From assembly GCA_050946535.1 (NCBI GenBank), contig JBMNUZ010000010.1, positions 17,381 through 81,380 on the forward strand: a stretch of DNA of 64,000 nt, in the 5' to 3' direction. The notes beneath the pieces were generated by a model. It was not told the origin of the DNA. It ran no database searches and worked only from the letters and a program-made list of their open reading frames with translations. The position numbers and the translations under genes were made by a program. Of the stretch, positions 17,217-25,848 are shown piece by piece. The first letter of the stretch is position 1. Each line of letters starts with the position of its first letter. The stretch comes from RUG708 sp050946535 (lineage in GTDB: Bacteria; Bacillota; Clostridia; Peptostreptococcales; Anaerovoracaceae).

Positions 17217-18458
17217 TTATCCGATGCGGTGGACGAGCCATCCGCTTCCGATCTTCGGTTCGAACCATGTGGATTTAGGGGGCATGATCATGCCGCTGTC
17301 GGCGACGTTTATGATCTCTCCGACGGTGACAGGGCAGAGCTCGAAGGCGGCTGCCATTCCTGAGTCTACGGCGTCCGCAAGTTTCTGATGATCGCCGATG
17401 CCTCCCGAAAATACCAGCCTTTCGTCCTTTCTTGGATCTTTGATGCCGAGCACAGGCGAGAATACGTACTCTTGGAGCAAGTATACGTCCAGACTCTTTA
17501 CGGGATCTTCCTCGTCGATCAGGCTGCTTTTGAATGCGGCGCTGTACCAGGATCCGCCTGTATATACGTAGACGGTGTGGCGCTCGGCCGGACCGCGTCC
17601 TGGGTCTTCGATCTTTTTTATCTCGGCGGCGCTTTCCATCTTTTTAATAAAAGCTTCAGGCGCCATTCCATTGAGTGTTGTCACGATTCTGTTGTACGGA
17701 AGGACGCAGAGATCGTCTTCAGGAAATGCGATTGCGAGAAATCTGTTGTACTCTCTGTCGGCCGAAGGATCAGGATCTTCTGCACGTAGTTTCATTCCCA
17801 CGTGTACTGCCGAGGCTGTCCTGTGGTGGCCGTCCGCGATGTACATGGATGGAATTCCGGCAAAAATTTCTGTAATTCTGCCGATCGTATTTTCGTCTCT
17901 TACGACCCAGAGCCTGTGAATCACGCCATCGTCATCGGTGGCTTCATAGTCGGGCTCGCAATTTTCTGTGATCTTCTTCGTGATTTCATTTATTCCGGCA
18001 TCGCCGCGGTAGGTGAGGAAGATCGGCTCTGTGTCCGCCATGCATGCGGAAAAATGCTTTATACGGTCGGTTTCCTTCTCGATGGTAGTGACTTCGTGTT
18101 TCCTGATCACGCCGTTTTCGTAGTCGTCGATCGAAGCGCACCCGGCTATCCCTGTCTGCGTTCTTCCCATGAACGTTTCGCTGTATATGTAGAAATGCGG
18201 ATCGCCGTCCTCGATATAGATGCCTTTTTTCAAAAGGGCTTCGAGATTTTTCCTCGACTGCTCGTAGACGGCGTCGCTGTAGGCGTCGTCAGGATCGAAA
18301 GCCGCGTCGGCTCTTATTACATTCATGAAACTTGCCGGATTTCCGGAAATGATCCTGATGGCCTCGTCGCGGCTGACTACATCGTAAGGAGGGCAAAGAG
18401 CGTCCTGGGCGTAGCGCGCATCAGGTCTCACTGCCGCAAATGGTCTGAATACTGCCAT
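17217..18458 (-). CDS. DUF1015 family protein
   Basis: 413-residue soluble protein of the DUF1015 family; its role is not established. Family hallmarks: N-terminal FRPFAAVRPDARYA followed by CPPYDV, and the central YIADGHHRTASA motif near residue 210, which resembles a catalytic or metal-binding loop. The family is common in Clostridia, often near serine or aromatic metabolism genes, but the neighbours here (cmk, a HTH-Mop regulator) give no clue. Start ATG follows AGGGAG on the reverse strand. No membrane segment or signal peptide. Confidence 0.88.
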   Translation of the reverse strand: MAVFRPFAAVRPDARYAQDALCPPYDVVSRDEAIRIISGNPASFMNVIRADAAFDPDDAYSDAVYEQSRKNLEALLKKGIYIEDGDPHFYIYSETFMGRTQTGIAGCASIDDYENGVIRKHEVTTIEKETDRIKHFSACMADTEPIFLTYRGDAGINEITKKITENCEPDYEATDDDGVIHRLWVVRDENTIGRITEIFAGIPSMYIADGHHRTASAVHVGMKLRAEDPDPSADREYNRFLAIAFPEDDLCVLPYNRIVTTLNGMAPEAFIKKMESAAEIKKIEDPGRGPAERHTVYVYTGGSWYSAAFKSSLIDEEDPVKSLDVYLLQEYVFSPVLGIKDPRKDERLVFSGGIGDHQKLADAVDSGMAAAFELCPVTVGEIINVADSGMIMPPKSTWFEPKIGSGWLVHRIG

Positions 18459-18591
18459 ATTTTACTGCTCCCTTGTAATTTCACTGTTTCCTTCGATATT
18501 CCAATGCAGAATATGATAACTATTGTAATATAAATCGGGTCTGGTGCGGGATTTTTTCCCGGAAAAATTGTACTTACAGGGAAGACAGCGC

Positions 18592-18868
18592 GAATCCGCC
18601 AGTGGCATTACGGCGTAAATCCTCCTGTGGCTTATGGATAGAATCCGCCAGTGGCATTATGGCGCGAATCCGGATGTAGCAGATGAGCCGAATCTGCCTG
18701 TGGCATTACGGTGTGAATCCGCCTGTTCTATTACATCATAAATCCGCCCGTGACATTACGCTGCGAATCTGCCGATACGATAGTATAACGGTGCAAATCC
18801 GCATCTGGCAGACGATCCGGATCTATCGATAACATTACGGCGCGGATCCGCCCGTGGCATTTCTTCCT
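18592..18868. repeat. About 11 degenerate copies of a 25-bp unit
   Basis: Consensus near GAATCCGCCTGTGGCATTACGG, copies 24-25 bp (one of 30), diverged by single-base changes and scattered across 277 bp. Lies beyond the terminator of the reverse-strand regulator and upstream of the DUF1015 start, filling most of the 468-bp gap 18459-18926. No open frame or conserved palindrome; adjacent copies have no unique spacers. Confidence 0.88.
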
Positions 18869-18877
18869 GTAACGTAC

Positions 18878-18903
18878 AAAAAGCAGCCTTTCGACTGCTT
18901 TTT
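18878..18903 (-). terminator. Terminator of the HTH-Mop regulator gene
   Basis: Symmetric stem AAAAAGCAG / CTGCTTTTT with an eight-base loop; it works on either strand but only the reverse-strand gene ends here. Confidence 0.85.
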
Positions 18904-18926
18904 AAAATTTGACTGAGTATTTAATT

Positions 18927-19460
18927 TTATACTACTGTAACGGACATGGCCTTGAATACCGCGTAAACGGTATCGCCGAGCTTGAGATTGAGCTCTCTGA
19001 CGGCGCGTCTAGTTACGTTTACCGTGAGAGGAATACCGATATTGATTATCAGCTTGTAGCCCGTTTCGATTTCCTCCATGCCGGTGATAATGCCCTCGAT
19101 GTTGTTTCTGGCGCTGCATTCGAGTATGTTGCGGCTGATAATAATATCTTCAGGCATTATTGAAATCTTCGCCGAACCTTCTATATCTGTCGCAACCACG
19201 ATTTCAACGTCTTTCGTAGCTCCGATGACACGTGCGACCTTTTCGCCGTCGTCATCGGTGTAAATCTCTGCTTCGAACGAGTTGTCCGCCTGTTTCGAAT
19301 GGCTGAGATAAGTCTCGAGCTGCGAATCGCTGATTCTGAGGCTGCGGCCTATTCTGTGGGCGGGAATTTCACCTCTCTTTATCATTTCATATATTGTATA
19401 CTTCGAAAGCTTGAGTTTATTGGCAATCTCCTCCGGAGTATACAGCACATCTTCCCTCAT
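18927..19460 (-). CDS. HTH (MerR/excisionase-like) regulator with Mop/TOBE domain
   Basis: 177 residues. N-terminal excisionase-type helix-turn-helix: LYTPEEIANKLKLSKYTIYE then PAHRIGRSLRIS, residues 6-45. The C-terminal half (about 108-177) is a Mop/TOBE module, with SARNNIEGIITGMEE and AVFKAMSVTVV, as found in molybdate-binding proteins. Such HTH-Mop proteins are candidate molybdate or tungstate sensors controlling ModABC uptake; no transporter of that kind is nearby, and the next forward operon is a Gld-type exporter. Start ATG follows GAGGTG. Family is clear, ligand is inference. Confidence 0.85.
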   Translation of the reverse strand: MREDVLYTPEEIANKLKLSKYTIYEMIKRGEIPAHRIGRSLRISDSQLETYLSHSKQADNSFEAEIYTDDDGEKVARVIGATKDVEIVVATDIEGSAKISIMPEDIIISRNILECSARNNIEGIITGMEEIETGYKLIINIGIPLTVNVTRRAVRELNLKLGDTVYAVFKAMSVTVV

Positions 19461-19815
19461 TTAATTCACCTCTTGATAATTTCTTGATAAAGTCTGTTAT
19501 TCCTTTAAATTGTAAGGAATATATATTACATTTATAATAACATATATTGCGCTTAATTGAAATTCATATTGAGGACTATGTAAAATGAAAAAAACAAAAT
19601 AAATTGCATTAATAAAAATAAAATTCAAACAAAACCAACATGGAAATAGTATACGATTTGATCGTTTCATAAAATTTTTGATGAAATTTTCACCAAACGT
19701 TCACAAAATGATGTAAAAAATTATTGAATTATCACTTTTCATGTTTAAAATGAATTATTGTACGGTTTTCCGTATTGGAATAATATTAAATATTTTTGAA
19801 GGGCAGGTGTACTTA
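19461..19815. other. AT-rich divergent intergenic region with inverted repeats
   Basis: 355 bp between the reverse HTH-Mop gene and the forward ABC operon. ATTCCTT-N8-AAGGAAT (19499-19520) lies 39 bp before the regulator's start and could be its own operator. TTTCAT-N10-ATGAAA (19665-19686) lies on the ABC operon side. The forward gene's upstream frame extends into this region but lacks a ribosome binding site. No RNA gene recognised. Confidence 0.45.
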
Positions 19816-21102
19816 ATGATCGAGGTTACTAATCTCACAAAAAGGTATGGCGACAACATTGCTGTCGACAACCTCAGCTTCACCGTCGATAAAGGCCAGA
19901 TCTACGGATTCCTGGGTCCTAACGGTGCGGGCAAATCCACGACCATGAATATCATCACCGGATATACTGCTGCTTCAGAAGGTACGGTTTTAATTAACGG
20001 ATACGATATCCTGAAAGAACCGCGGGAAGCAAGACAGTGTATAGGGTATCTCCCTGAAGTTCCGCCTCTCTATCAGGATATGACCGTAGGGGAATATCTT
20101 CGTTTCGCTGCCGATTTAAAAGGCATCGAGAAGAGCAAGTGGAAGGATTCGGTTGAGGATGTGGAAAATCTTCTTAAAATCAAGCCTATGGACGGCAGGC
20201 TGATTAAGAATCTTTCTAAAGGATACAGACAGCGTGTCGGATTCGCGATGGCGCTTCTGGGATTCCCGGAGATACTCATACTCGACGAACCTACGGTCGG
20301 ACTGGATCCGCAGCAGATGACAGAGATAAGAAGCCTGATAAAGGAACTCGGCAAGAACCACACCGTGATCCTGAGTTCACACATACTTTCAGAAGTCAGC
20401 CTGGTGTGCGATCACATCATGATCATCTCCAAGGGCAAGCTGATAGCGAGCGATTCCACGGAGAATCTCATGAAGATGATGCAGCCTGAGACAGTTCTTA
20501 CCGTTACTGCAATGGCAGACAAAGAACAGGTCGGAGATATTCTCGGTGACATAGAAGACGTAACGGTCGAATCGATAGAGGAGACCGAAGACGGCAATAC
20601 GAGAGCTCAGATCAGATACAGCTCCGACGCTGACATGAGAAAGCCGATCGCTTCGGCATTTACTGCCGCAGGATGTGCTGTCATCGAAATGAGCACCGAG
20701 AAGGCTTCTCTTGAGGAAGTATTCCTCGAGCTTACGGCGGACGACGAGAAATCGACGGCTGAGATCGTTGCGAAAAACGACAGTGACGAAGATCTCGAGG
20801 ATGCTGTAAACGACGTTCTCAAAGACGGCGGGTACGATGTATCCGAAGTCAGGGAGGACGGGGCCTATGGTCCGGGAGACGATGAGGCGGCTGCCCTTTC
20901 TGATTTTGCAGATCAGCTCGCCGGCGGCACTGAAAACGGCGGTCATGAAGCAGCATTTGAAAATGACAGCGAACCATCAGACGATGATTCAGCCGTAGAT
21001 TCAGAGGACGTTCCGGAAGAAAATCCGGACGGCGTTTCCGCCGGAGATTCAGAAGACGTTTCGGAAGAAGATTCAGAAGACGTTTCGGAAAAGGAGAACT
21101 GA
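19816..21102 (+). CDS. ABC transporter ATP-binding protein (GldA/CcmA type) with acidic repeat tail
   Basis: Cytoplasmic ATPase of an ABC-2 exporter. 428 residues, about 115 more than usual. ATPase at 1-220: Walker A GPNGAGKST, signature LSKGYRQR, Walker B ILILDEPTVGLDP, H-loop SSHILSEV. A regulatory domain reaches about residue 315. The rest is a highly acidic, low-complexity tail with near-repeats of the peptide DSEDVSEE, absent from typical homologues and encoded by short DNA repeats. Start ATG after GGGCAGGTG. Genes for permease, GldG-like and DUF4340 proteins follow with gaps of 2, 13 and 6 bp, so this is one operon. Confidence 0.93.
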   Translation: MIEVTNLTKRYGDNIAVDNLSFTVDKGQIYGFLGPNGAGKSTTMNIITGYTAASEGTVLINGYDILKEPREARQCIGYLPEVPPLYQDMTVGEYLRFAADLKGIEKSKWKDSVEDVENLLKIKPMDGRLIKNLSKGYRQRVGFAMALLGFPEILILDEPTVGLDPQQMTEIRSLIKELGKNHTVILSSHILSEVSLVCDHIMIISKGKLIASDSTENLMKMMQPETVLTVTAMADKEQVGDILGDIEDVTVESIEETEDGNTRAQIRYSSDADMRKPIASAFTAAGCAVIEMSTEKASLEEVFLELTADDEKSTAEIVAKNDSDEDLEDAVNDVLKDGGYDVSEVREDGAYGPGDDEAAALSDFADQLAGGTENGGHEAAFENDSEPSDDDSAVDSEDVPEENPDGVSAGDSEDVSEEDSEDVSEKEN

Positions 21103-21104
21103 TA

Positions 21105-21968
21105 ATGCAGGCAATATTCAAGAGAGAATTAAAATCATATTTCAATACGATGATCGGTCCTGTCTTTGTCGCGGTGCTTCTTGCGTTCACATCGATCTTT
21201 TTTGTTGCGTATAACCTGGCTCAGGGTTACCCGTATTTTTCGGCAGCGCTTTCAAATGCAACCGTGATTCTGATGTTCATCGTGCCGGTTCTTACGATGA
21301 GGAGCTTTGCAGAGGAAAGAAAGCTGAAGACGGATCAGCTGCTTCTCACGGCACCTGTTTCTGTTAACCAGATAGTGTTCGGCAAGTTCCTGTCGATGAT
21401 CGTAGTGCTTGCGATTCCATGTATAGTCATGATCGGAGGACCTCTGCTCATCAAGATATACGGAGGCGGAGCACTCGTTTCAGATCTCATAGCGCTGGCA
21501 GAATTTTATCTGCTCGGCTCTGCGTATATTTCCATAGGCATGTTTATCTCATCGCTTACAGAAAGCCAGGTAATAGCAGCGGTAGGTACCATCGCGGTAC
21601 TCCTGCTCCTTCAGTTGTCTGACGGAATGTCGAGCATACTTCCTTCGTCATCATTCGGATCATACGTATGCATATTCGTGCTCATCATACTCGCAGTGCT
21701 GCTGATCTATTTCCTGACCAAGAACGTATATATTTCATGCATATCAGGAGTCGCCGGAGTCGCGGTCCTCACGATATTCTACTTCCTCAAGAAGTCGTCG
21801 TTCGAGGGACTTATCGGAACGATCATATCTTCGCTTTCACTCGCTTCGAGATTCCAGACGATCGCCAGCCAGCAGTTCGATCTGTCGGCGATTGTTTATT
21901 ACGTATCGATTATTGCGCTTTTCATTTTCCTGACTGTTCAGTCGATTCAGAAGCGCAGATGGAGCTAA
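21105..21968 (+). CDS. ABC-2 type permease (GldF-like)
   Basis: 287-residue membrane subunit for the upstream ATPase. Six or so hydrophobic segments, at about 18-40, 52-75, 98-122, 135-165, 175-210 and 258-280. An ERKLKTDQLLLTAPVS segment after TM2 is typical of GldF and other ABC-2 permeases. Start ATG lies 2 bp after the ATPase stop, translationally coupled. In Bacteroidetes GldA/F/G are linked to gliding; in Clostridia the same module has no known cargo. Confidence 0.92.
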   Translation: MQAIFKRELKSYFNTMIGPVFVAVLLAFTSIFFVAYNLAQGYPYFSAALSNATVILMFIVPVLTMRSFAEERKLKTDQLLLTAPVSVNQIVFGKFLSMIVVLAIPCIVMIGGPLLIKIYGGGALVSDLIALAEFYLLGSAYISIGMFISSLTESQVIAAVGTIAVLLLLQLSDGMSSILPSSSFGSYVCIFVLIILAVLLIYFLTKNVYISCISGVAGVAVLTIFYFLKKSSFEGLIGTIISSLSLASRFQTIASQQFDLSAIVYYVSIIALFIFLTVQSIQKRRWS

Positions 21969-21981
21969 GGGGGTGTCGGAT

Positions 21982-23397
21982 ATGAAGAAACCAGATATTA
22001 AGGGCGCGTTCGGCACAAAATCCACTCGTTACGGCTCGTACAGCGCGGCGATGATCGCGATCGTAATTGCAGTCGTAGTCGTAGTAAACCTTTTTGCAGC
22101 TGCCCTGCCTTCAAAAATAAAGACTTACGATCTGTCGGAAAACAAGGTTTATTCGATAGGAAACAGTACGAAGAAAATATTGAAAAATCTCGACAGTGAT
22201 ATCACGATCACCGTTCTTTCGTCCAAGGAGAACGCAGATGAAACGCTGAAGGAACTGCTCGACAAATACGCGGATTACGACCACATCGATGTCGTCTACG
22301 AAGATCCGTCCGTAAACGTTTCGCTCGCCAACGAGTACAGCAGTCTGTCCGAGGGAAGCTTGATAGTTACGTGCGGTGACAGGGAGCAGACCATCGATTC
22401 AAGTTCCCTGTACTCCACTGATTATTCGAGCGGTTCATATTCGAGCTCGTTTGACGGAGAAGGCCAGATAACGAGTGCTGTACAGTACGTGACGAGCACT
22501 GATCTGCCAAAGATGTACACAATCACCGGACACGGAGAATCGGAGATGTCGTCTACGGTTTCATCGCTTGTCAAGAAACAGAATATCGAGACAGAAGATC
22601 TCAATCTCATGACGAGCGGCGGAATTCCTGACGATTGTGACGTTCTCTTCATTTACGCTCCGACTTCAGACTACACGGCTGATGAGGCACAGCAGGTCAT
22701 CGATTATCTCGATAACGGCGGCAGTGTAGTTATCATGGCCAACTACACTGATGCAGACATGACTAACTTCAAGTCGATCCTCACTGCTTACGGACTCAAT
22801 CTTGAAGACGGTATAGTCATGGAAACTGCTAACCACTATTACCAGTATCCGATGTATGTAATTCCGACGATTGCCGATTCAGACATCACTTCGGATCTGG
22901 CAGACGAGAATGCGAACATTCTGATGCCGGATGCACTCGGCATGACTGAAACCGATGCTTCGGGCGTAACCATAACACCGCTGCTTCAGACTTCTGACGG
23001 AGCATATCTCAAGACCGTCACAGACGGAAAGATAACTACGACAGAGAAGGAAGACGGTGATACAGTAGGACAGTTCGACGTGGCAGCGCTCGCGGAAAAG
23101 GATTCGGGCGACAACACAGGAAAACTGGTTGTAATCACTGCGTCGTCCCTCATCGATGACAGCGTCACGCAGTCGTTTACACTCGGCAACCTCGACTTCT
23201 TTACGAGCTGCCTGTCATACCTCACTTCCGATGATGGCAGCGATACTGTTTCGATCAGTTCTAAGAGCTTGTCTCCGACATACATTACAGTAAATGCTCT
23301 CCAGTCAGTCATCTGGGGTGCAGTCACGATAATCATCATTCCTGTAGTGATCATCGTCATAGGACTTGTCGTATGGCTCAGCAGAAGAAAGAAATAA
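21982..23397 (+). CDS. GldG-like ABC transporter accessory protein
   Basis: 471 residues. N-terminal membrane anchor near residues 15-40, a long extracytoplasmic domain with the ABC_transp_aux (GldG) pattern (LSENKVYSIGNSTKKIL, then the glutamine amidotransferase-like region around YTITGHGESE and NGGSVVIMANYTD), and a C-terminal membrane segment at about 440-465 followed by basic residues. An alternative GTG at 21973 directly abuts the GGGGG site; the ATG used here has the normal 8-base spacing. Likely the periplasmic-side partner of the exporter. Confidence 0.88.
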   Translation: MKKPDIKGAFGTKSTRYGSYSAAMIAIVIAVVVVVNLFAAALPSKIKTYDLSENKVYSIGNSTKKILKNLDSDITITVLSSKENADETLKELLDKYADYDHIDVVYEDPSVNVSLANEYSSLSEGSLIVTCGDREQTIDSSSLYSTDYSSGSYSSSFDGEGQITSAVQYVTSTDLPKMYTITGHGESEMSSTVSSLVKKQNIETEDLNLMTSGGIPDDCDVLFIYAPTSDYTADEAQQVIDYLDNGGSVVIMANYTDADMTNFKSILTAYGLNLEDGIVMETANHYYQYPMYVIPTIADSDITSDLADENANILMPDALGMTETDASGVTITPLLQTSDGAYLKTVTDGKITTTEKEDGDTVGQFDVAALAEKDSGDNTGKLVVITASSLIDDSVTQSFTLGNLDFFTSCLSYLTSDDGSDTVSISSKSLSPTYITVNALQSVIWGAVTIIIIPVVIIVIGLVVWLSRRKK

Positions 23398-23403
23398 AAT
23401 ACT

Positions 23404-24009
23404 ATGGAAAAGAAGAAAAAGAAAATTTCACCGGCTGTCCGGATACTCATAATGCTGGTTATCCTGTTCGTTGCCGTATGCGCATATGCAGGCATCAGGC
23501 ACTACAACAGCACTCATGATGAATCGGACGAGAGCGCGAATCAGACGGAAATCTACACGGTGAACGAGGACGACATCACACAGATGAGCTACACGCTCGA
23601 CAGTGTAGTCTACACGTACACCAGAGAAGACAGCGATTCTGACTGGACATACACAGACGACCCGTCGCTCGCTCTCGATCAGGATACATTCGGCAACATG
23701 GTCTCCATGGCCGCTTCGATTTCAACAGATCAGATCGTTCAGGAGAATCTGGACAGCAAGGCGGACTACGGACTCGACAATCCTGAATTCACGCTCACCA
23801 TCACTCTGAAGGACGGAACGACGAAGACTCTGTATGTCGGAAGTCTCAATTCGGTAACTTCCATGTATTACGCTTATGTGGACGGAGACGACCGCATATT
23901 CACGCTTGCCTCAGACTTCATAAGCAGCTTTACGACGCCGGATCAACTCTCGTCGAGCTCGACTTCAGTGGCTCTCGATTCTTCGGCTTCCAGCTACGCA
24001 AGCTATTAA
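23404..24009 (+). CDS. DUF4340-containing membrane-anchored protein
   Basis: 201 residues. A basic N-terminus, one membrane helix at about 12-30, then an exported domain with DUF4340 features: the DWTYTDDPSLALDQDTFGNMVS segment and the LDNPEFTLTITLKDG repeat-like strand motif. Homologues usually contain two or more such units, so this is a short version. The C-terminal 30 residues are Ser/Thr-rich. Last gene of the exporter operon, followed by a strong terminator. Confidence 0.82.
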   Translation: MEKKKKKISPAVRILIMLVILFVAVCAYAGIRHYNSTHDESDESANQTEIYTVNEDDITQMSYTLDSVVYTYTREDSDSDWTYTDDPSLALDQDTFGNMVSMAASISTDQIVQENLDSKADYGLDNPEFTLTITLKDGTTKTLYVGSLNSVTSMYYAYVDGDDRIFTLASDFISSFTTPDQLSSSSTSVALDSSASSYASY

Positions 24010-24076
24010 TATACAATAATAGCTGCGCAGACCGGAAATCAGGGGAATTCCGGAGAATAACACCTGAAAAGATAAG

Positions 24077-24119
24077 AACCGTGCCTTTCCGTAACGATAC
24101 GGAAGGGTACGGTTTTTTT
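24077..24119 (+). terminator. Terminator of the Gld-type ABC operon
   Basis: Long stem AACCGTGCCTTTCCGT / ACGGAAGGGTACGGTT with a six-base loop and seven T. Confidence 0.95.
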
Positions 24120-24192
24120 AAGGTCTTTATCCTCGACATTGACTGCCAGTTAGTTTATACTGAAAAGATGAAAAAAACAGGAGAAAGGTTTA

Positions 24193-24912
24193 ATGCAGAG
24201 TAAATTTGAAAGTCATCATGTGAAAAATCTGAACCAGAATTTCATTACGCGTGATTCTAAATTTAAATTCAGATGCACTCAGTGCGGAGACTGCTGCCGC
24301 AACAAGAAACTCGAGGATATGATTCTGCTCACGACGCCGGACTTGTACCGCCTGTGCAGGACTCTCGGCATGGAGACTACGGAAGTAGTAGAGAAATACT
24401 GCGATATGGTACCGGGCAAAGAGTCGATGCTCCCGCTGCTCCTCATGAAGCAGCACCTCGATGGCAGCTGTATTTTCCTTAAAAAGGGCAAATGCACGGT
24501 TCACGAAGGAAAGCCTCTGATATGTACCATGTATCCGCTCGGCAGAATGTCATTTTTAAATGAAGAAGGTACCGGCTACGAATTCCACTATTTTCTGAAG
24601 GATTTCAAAAAAGACGGATGCCACGCCGAGGAGGACGAGGAATACACCGTCGATCAGTGGATCGCGAGATTCGGAATCGACGAGTTCGACGACTGCATGG
24701 AGATATATTCCCGTCTCGGCGCCGCGTGTTCGAAGATCATGCATGCGCTTGAAACAGACGACCAGAGACGAGAGATGTTCATGACGTCGTTCTTCATGAT
24801 GTTTCTTAAATATGAAAAGGACAAGCCCCTTCTGGAGCAGATGGAGGTAAACCTCGCATATGTCCAGAGCCTTAAACCGGAGCTGTTCTTCAAAAAAACC
24901 AAGAAATCGTAA
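24193..24912 (+). CDS. YkgJ family cysteine cluster protein
   Basis: 239 residues with the metal-chelating cysteine cluster of the YkgJ/UPF0153 family: CTQCGDCCRNK near residues 28-38, then CTVHEGKP-LICTMYPLGR near 105-120. These bind Fe-S or zinc; the biochemical role is unknown. The C-terminal half is helical and acidic without recognisable motif. Start ATG after GAGAAAGG. Stands alone, with a GC hairpin downstream. Confidence 0.88.
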   Translation: MQSKFESHHVKNLNQNFITRDSKFKFRCTQCGDCCRNKKLEDMILLTTPDLYRLCRTLGMETTEVVEKYCDMVPGKESMLPLLLMKQHLDGSCIFLKKGKCTVHEGKPLICTMYPLGRMSFLNEEGTGYEFHYFLKDFKKDGCHAEEDEEYTVDQWIARFGIDEFDDCMEIYSRLGAACSKIMHALETDDQRREMFMTSFFMMFLKYEKDKPLLEQMEVNLAYVQSLKPELFFKKTKKS

Positions 24913-24914
24913 AG

Positions 24915-24945
24915 TGCCGGTCCGTAAAGGACCGGATTATTTAAA
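24915..24945 (+). terminator. Possible terminator after the YkgJ-like gene
   Basis: Perfect stem CCGGTCC / GGACCGG followed by ATTATTTAAAG; the T run is interrupted, so termination may be weak. Confidence 0.5.
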
Positions 24946-24984
24946 GATTACATTTTTCTTTGTTATATTCCTGGAGGAGACACA

Positions 24985-25701
24985 ATGGAAATGAAACCGC
25001 TCAGCGAAGTGCTCAAAAACAACGAATATCCGGGCAGAGGCATAGTGATAGGCAGATCGTCAGACGGAAAAAAGGCTGTCGCAGCATACTTCATCATGGG
25101 AAGAAGCGAAAACAGCAGAAACCGTATTTTCGTCGAGGACGGAGAAGGCCTGAGGACACAGGCCTTCGACGAATCCAAGGTGGAAGATCCTAGCCTCATC
25201 ATTTATGCTCCTGTAAGGGTTCTCGGAAATAAAACGATTATCACGAACGGTGATCAGACAGATACGATATATGAGCTTATGGACAAACAGCAGACTTTCG
25301 AGCAGTCGCTGCGCGGAAGAGTATTCGAACCTGATGCTCCGAACTACACGCCGAGAATTTCAAGCATAATGCACATCGAAAACGGAAGCTACAATTTTGC
25401 GATGTCTCTGATACGCGCCGACGGAGGAGACCCTGCTTCATGTCTCAGATACACATTTGCTTACGAGGATCCGAAAGCCGGAGAATACAGATTCATCCAC
25501 ACTTACAAGGGCAACGGCAATCCTCTTCCTAGCTTCGAAGGCGAGCCTGAGCTCGTTTCCGTTCCGGACGGAAGCGCTGAGGATGTAGCCGGAGCTATAT
25601 GGAAAAGTCTCAACAAAGACAACAAGGTTTCTCTTTTCGTAAGAGTGACAGATATAGAAACCGGAAAATATGAATCGGCGATTATCAACGCAAGGCAGTA
25701 A
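24985..25701 (+). CDS. IMP cyclohydrolase, PurO-like family
   Basis: Ring closure of FAICAR to IMP, the final purine step, is the expected activity. 238 residues resembling the PurO/IMP_cyclohyd family: N-terminal YPGRGIVIGRSSDG, then VAAYFIMGRSENSRNRIF, NDG-like TNGDQTD, and the central PDAPNYTPRISSIM and FHTYKGNGNPLP-type segments (here IHTYKGNG). This complements the single-domain AICAR transformylase at 12067, which lacks a cyclohydrolase domain. The pairing is inference from domain content. Start ATG follows GGAGGAG. A short tandem repeat begins directly after the stop. Confidence 0.85.
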   Translation: MEMKPLSEVLKNNEYPGRGIVIGRSSDGKKAVAAYFIMGRSENSRNRIFVEDGEGLRTQAFDESKVEDPSLIIYAPVRVLGNKTIITNGDQTDTIYELMDKQQTFEQSLRGRVFEPDAPNYTPRISSIMHIENGSYNFAMSLIRADGGDPASCLRYTFAYEDPKAGEYRFIHTYKGNGNPLPSFEGEPELVSVPDGSAEDVAGAIWKSLNKDNKVSLFVRVTDIETGKYESAIINARQ

Positions 25702-25702
25702 A

Positions 25703-25751
25703 ACGTGTTTTTGCAGCCGCGCCGGACGTTTTTGAAGAGCGCCGGACGCTG
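25703..25751. repeat. Two and a half tandem copies of a 20-23-bp unit after the PurO-like gene
   Basis: Copies 25703-25725 and 25726-25745 share ACG(TG)TTTTTG and GCGCCGG, with a third start ACGCTG at 25746. Begins one base after the stop codon. Confidence 0.65.
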
Positions 25752-25848
25752 TATACAAGCCTTGTTATGATATATCTTTCGTGATAAAATAAATCATGTG
25801 ACTGGAATTATTTCTGCTGAAAAAACAGCAGACCGTTCGGAGGAGAAA

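Noticed and set aside
18927..19460. Phage excisionase, from the N-terminal helix-turn-helix
   Set aside because: The C-terminal Mop/TOBE domain and length fit a metal-oxyanion sensing regulator, and no phage genes are near.
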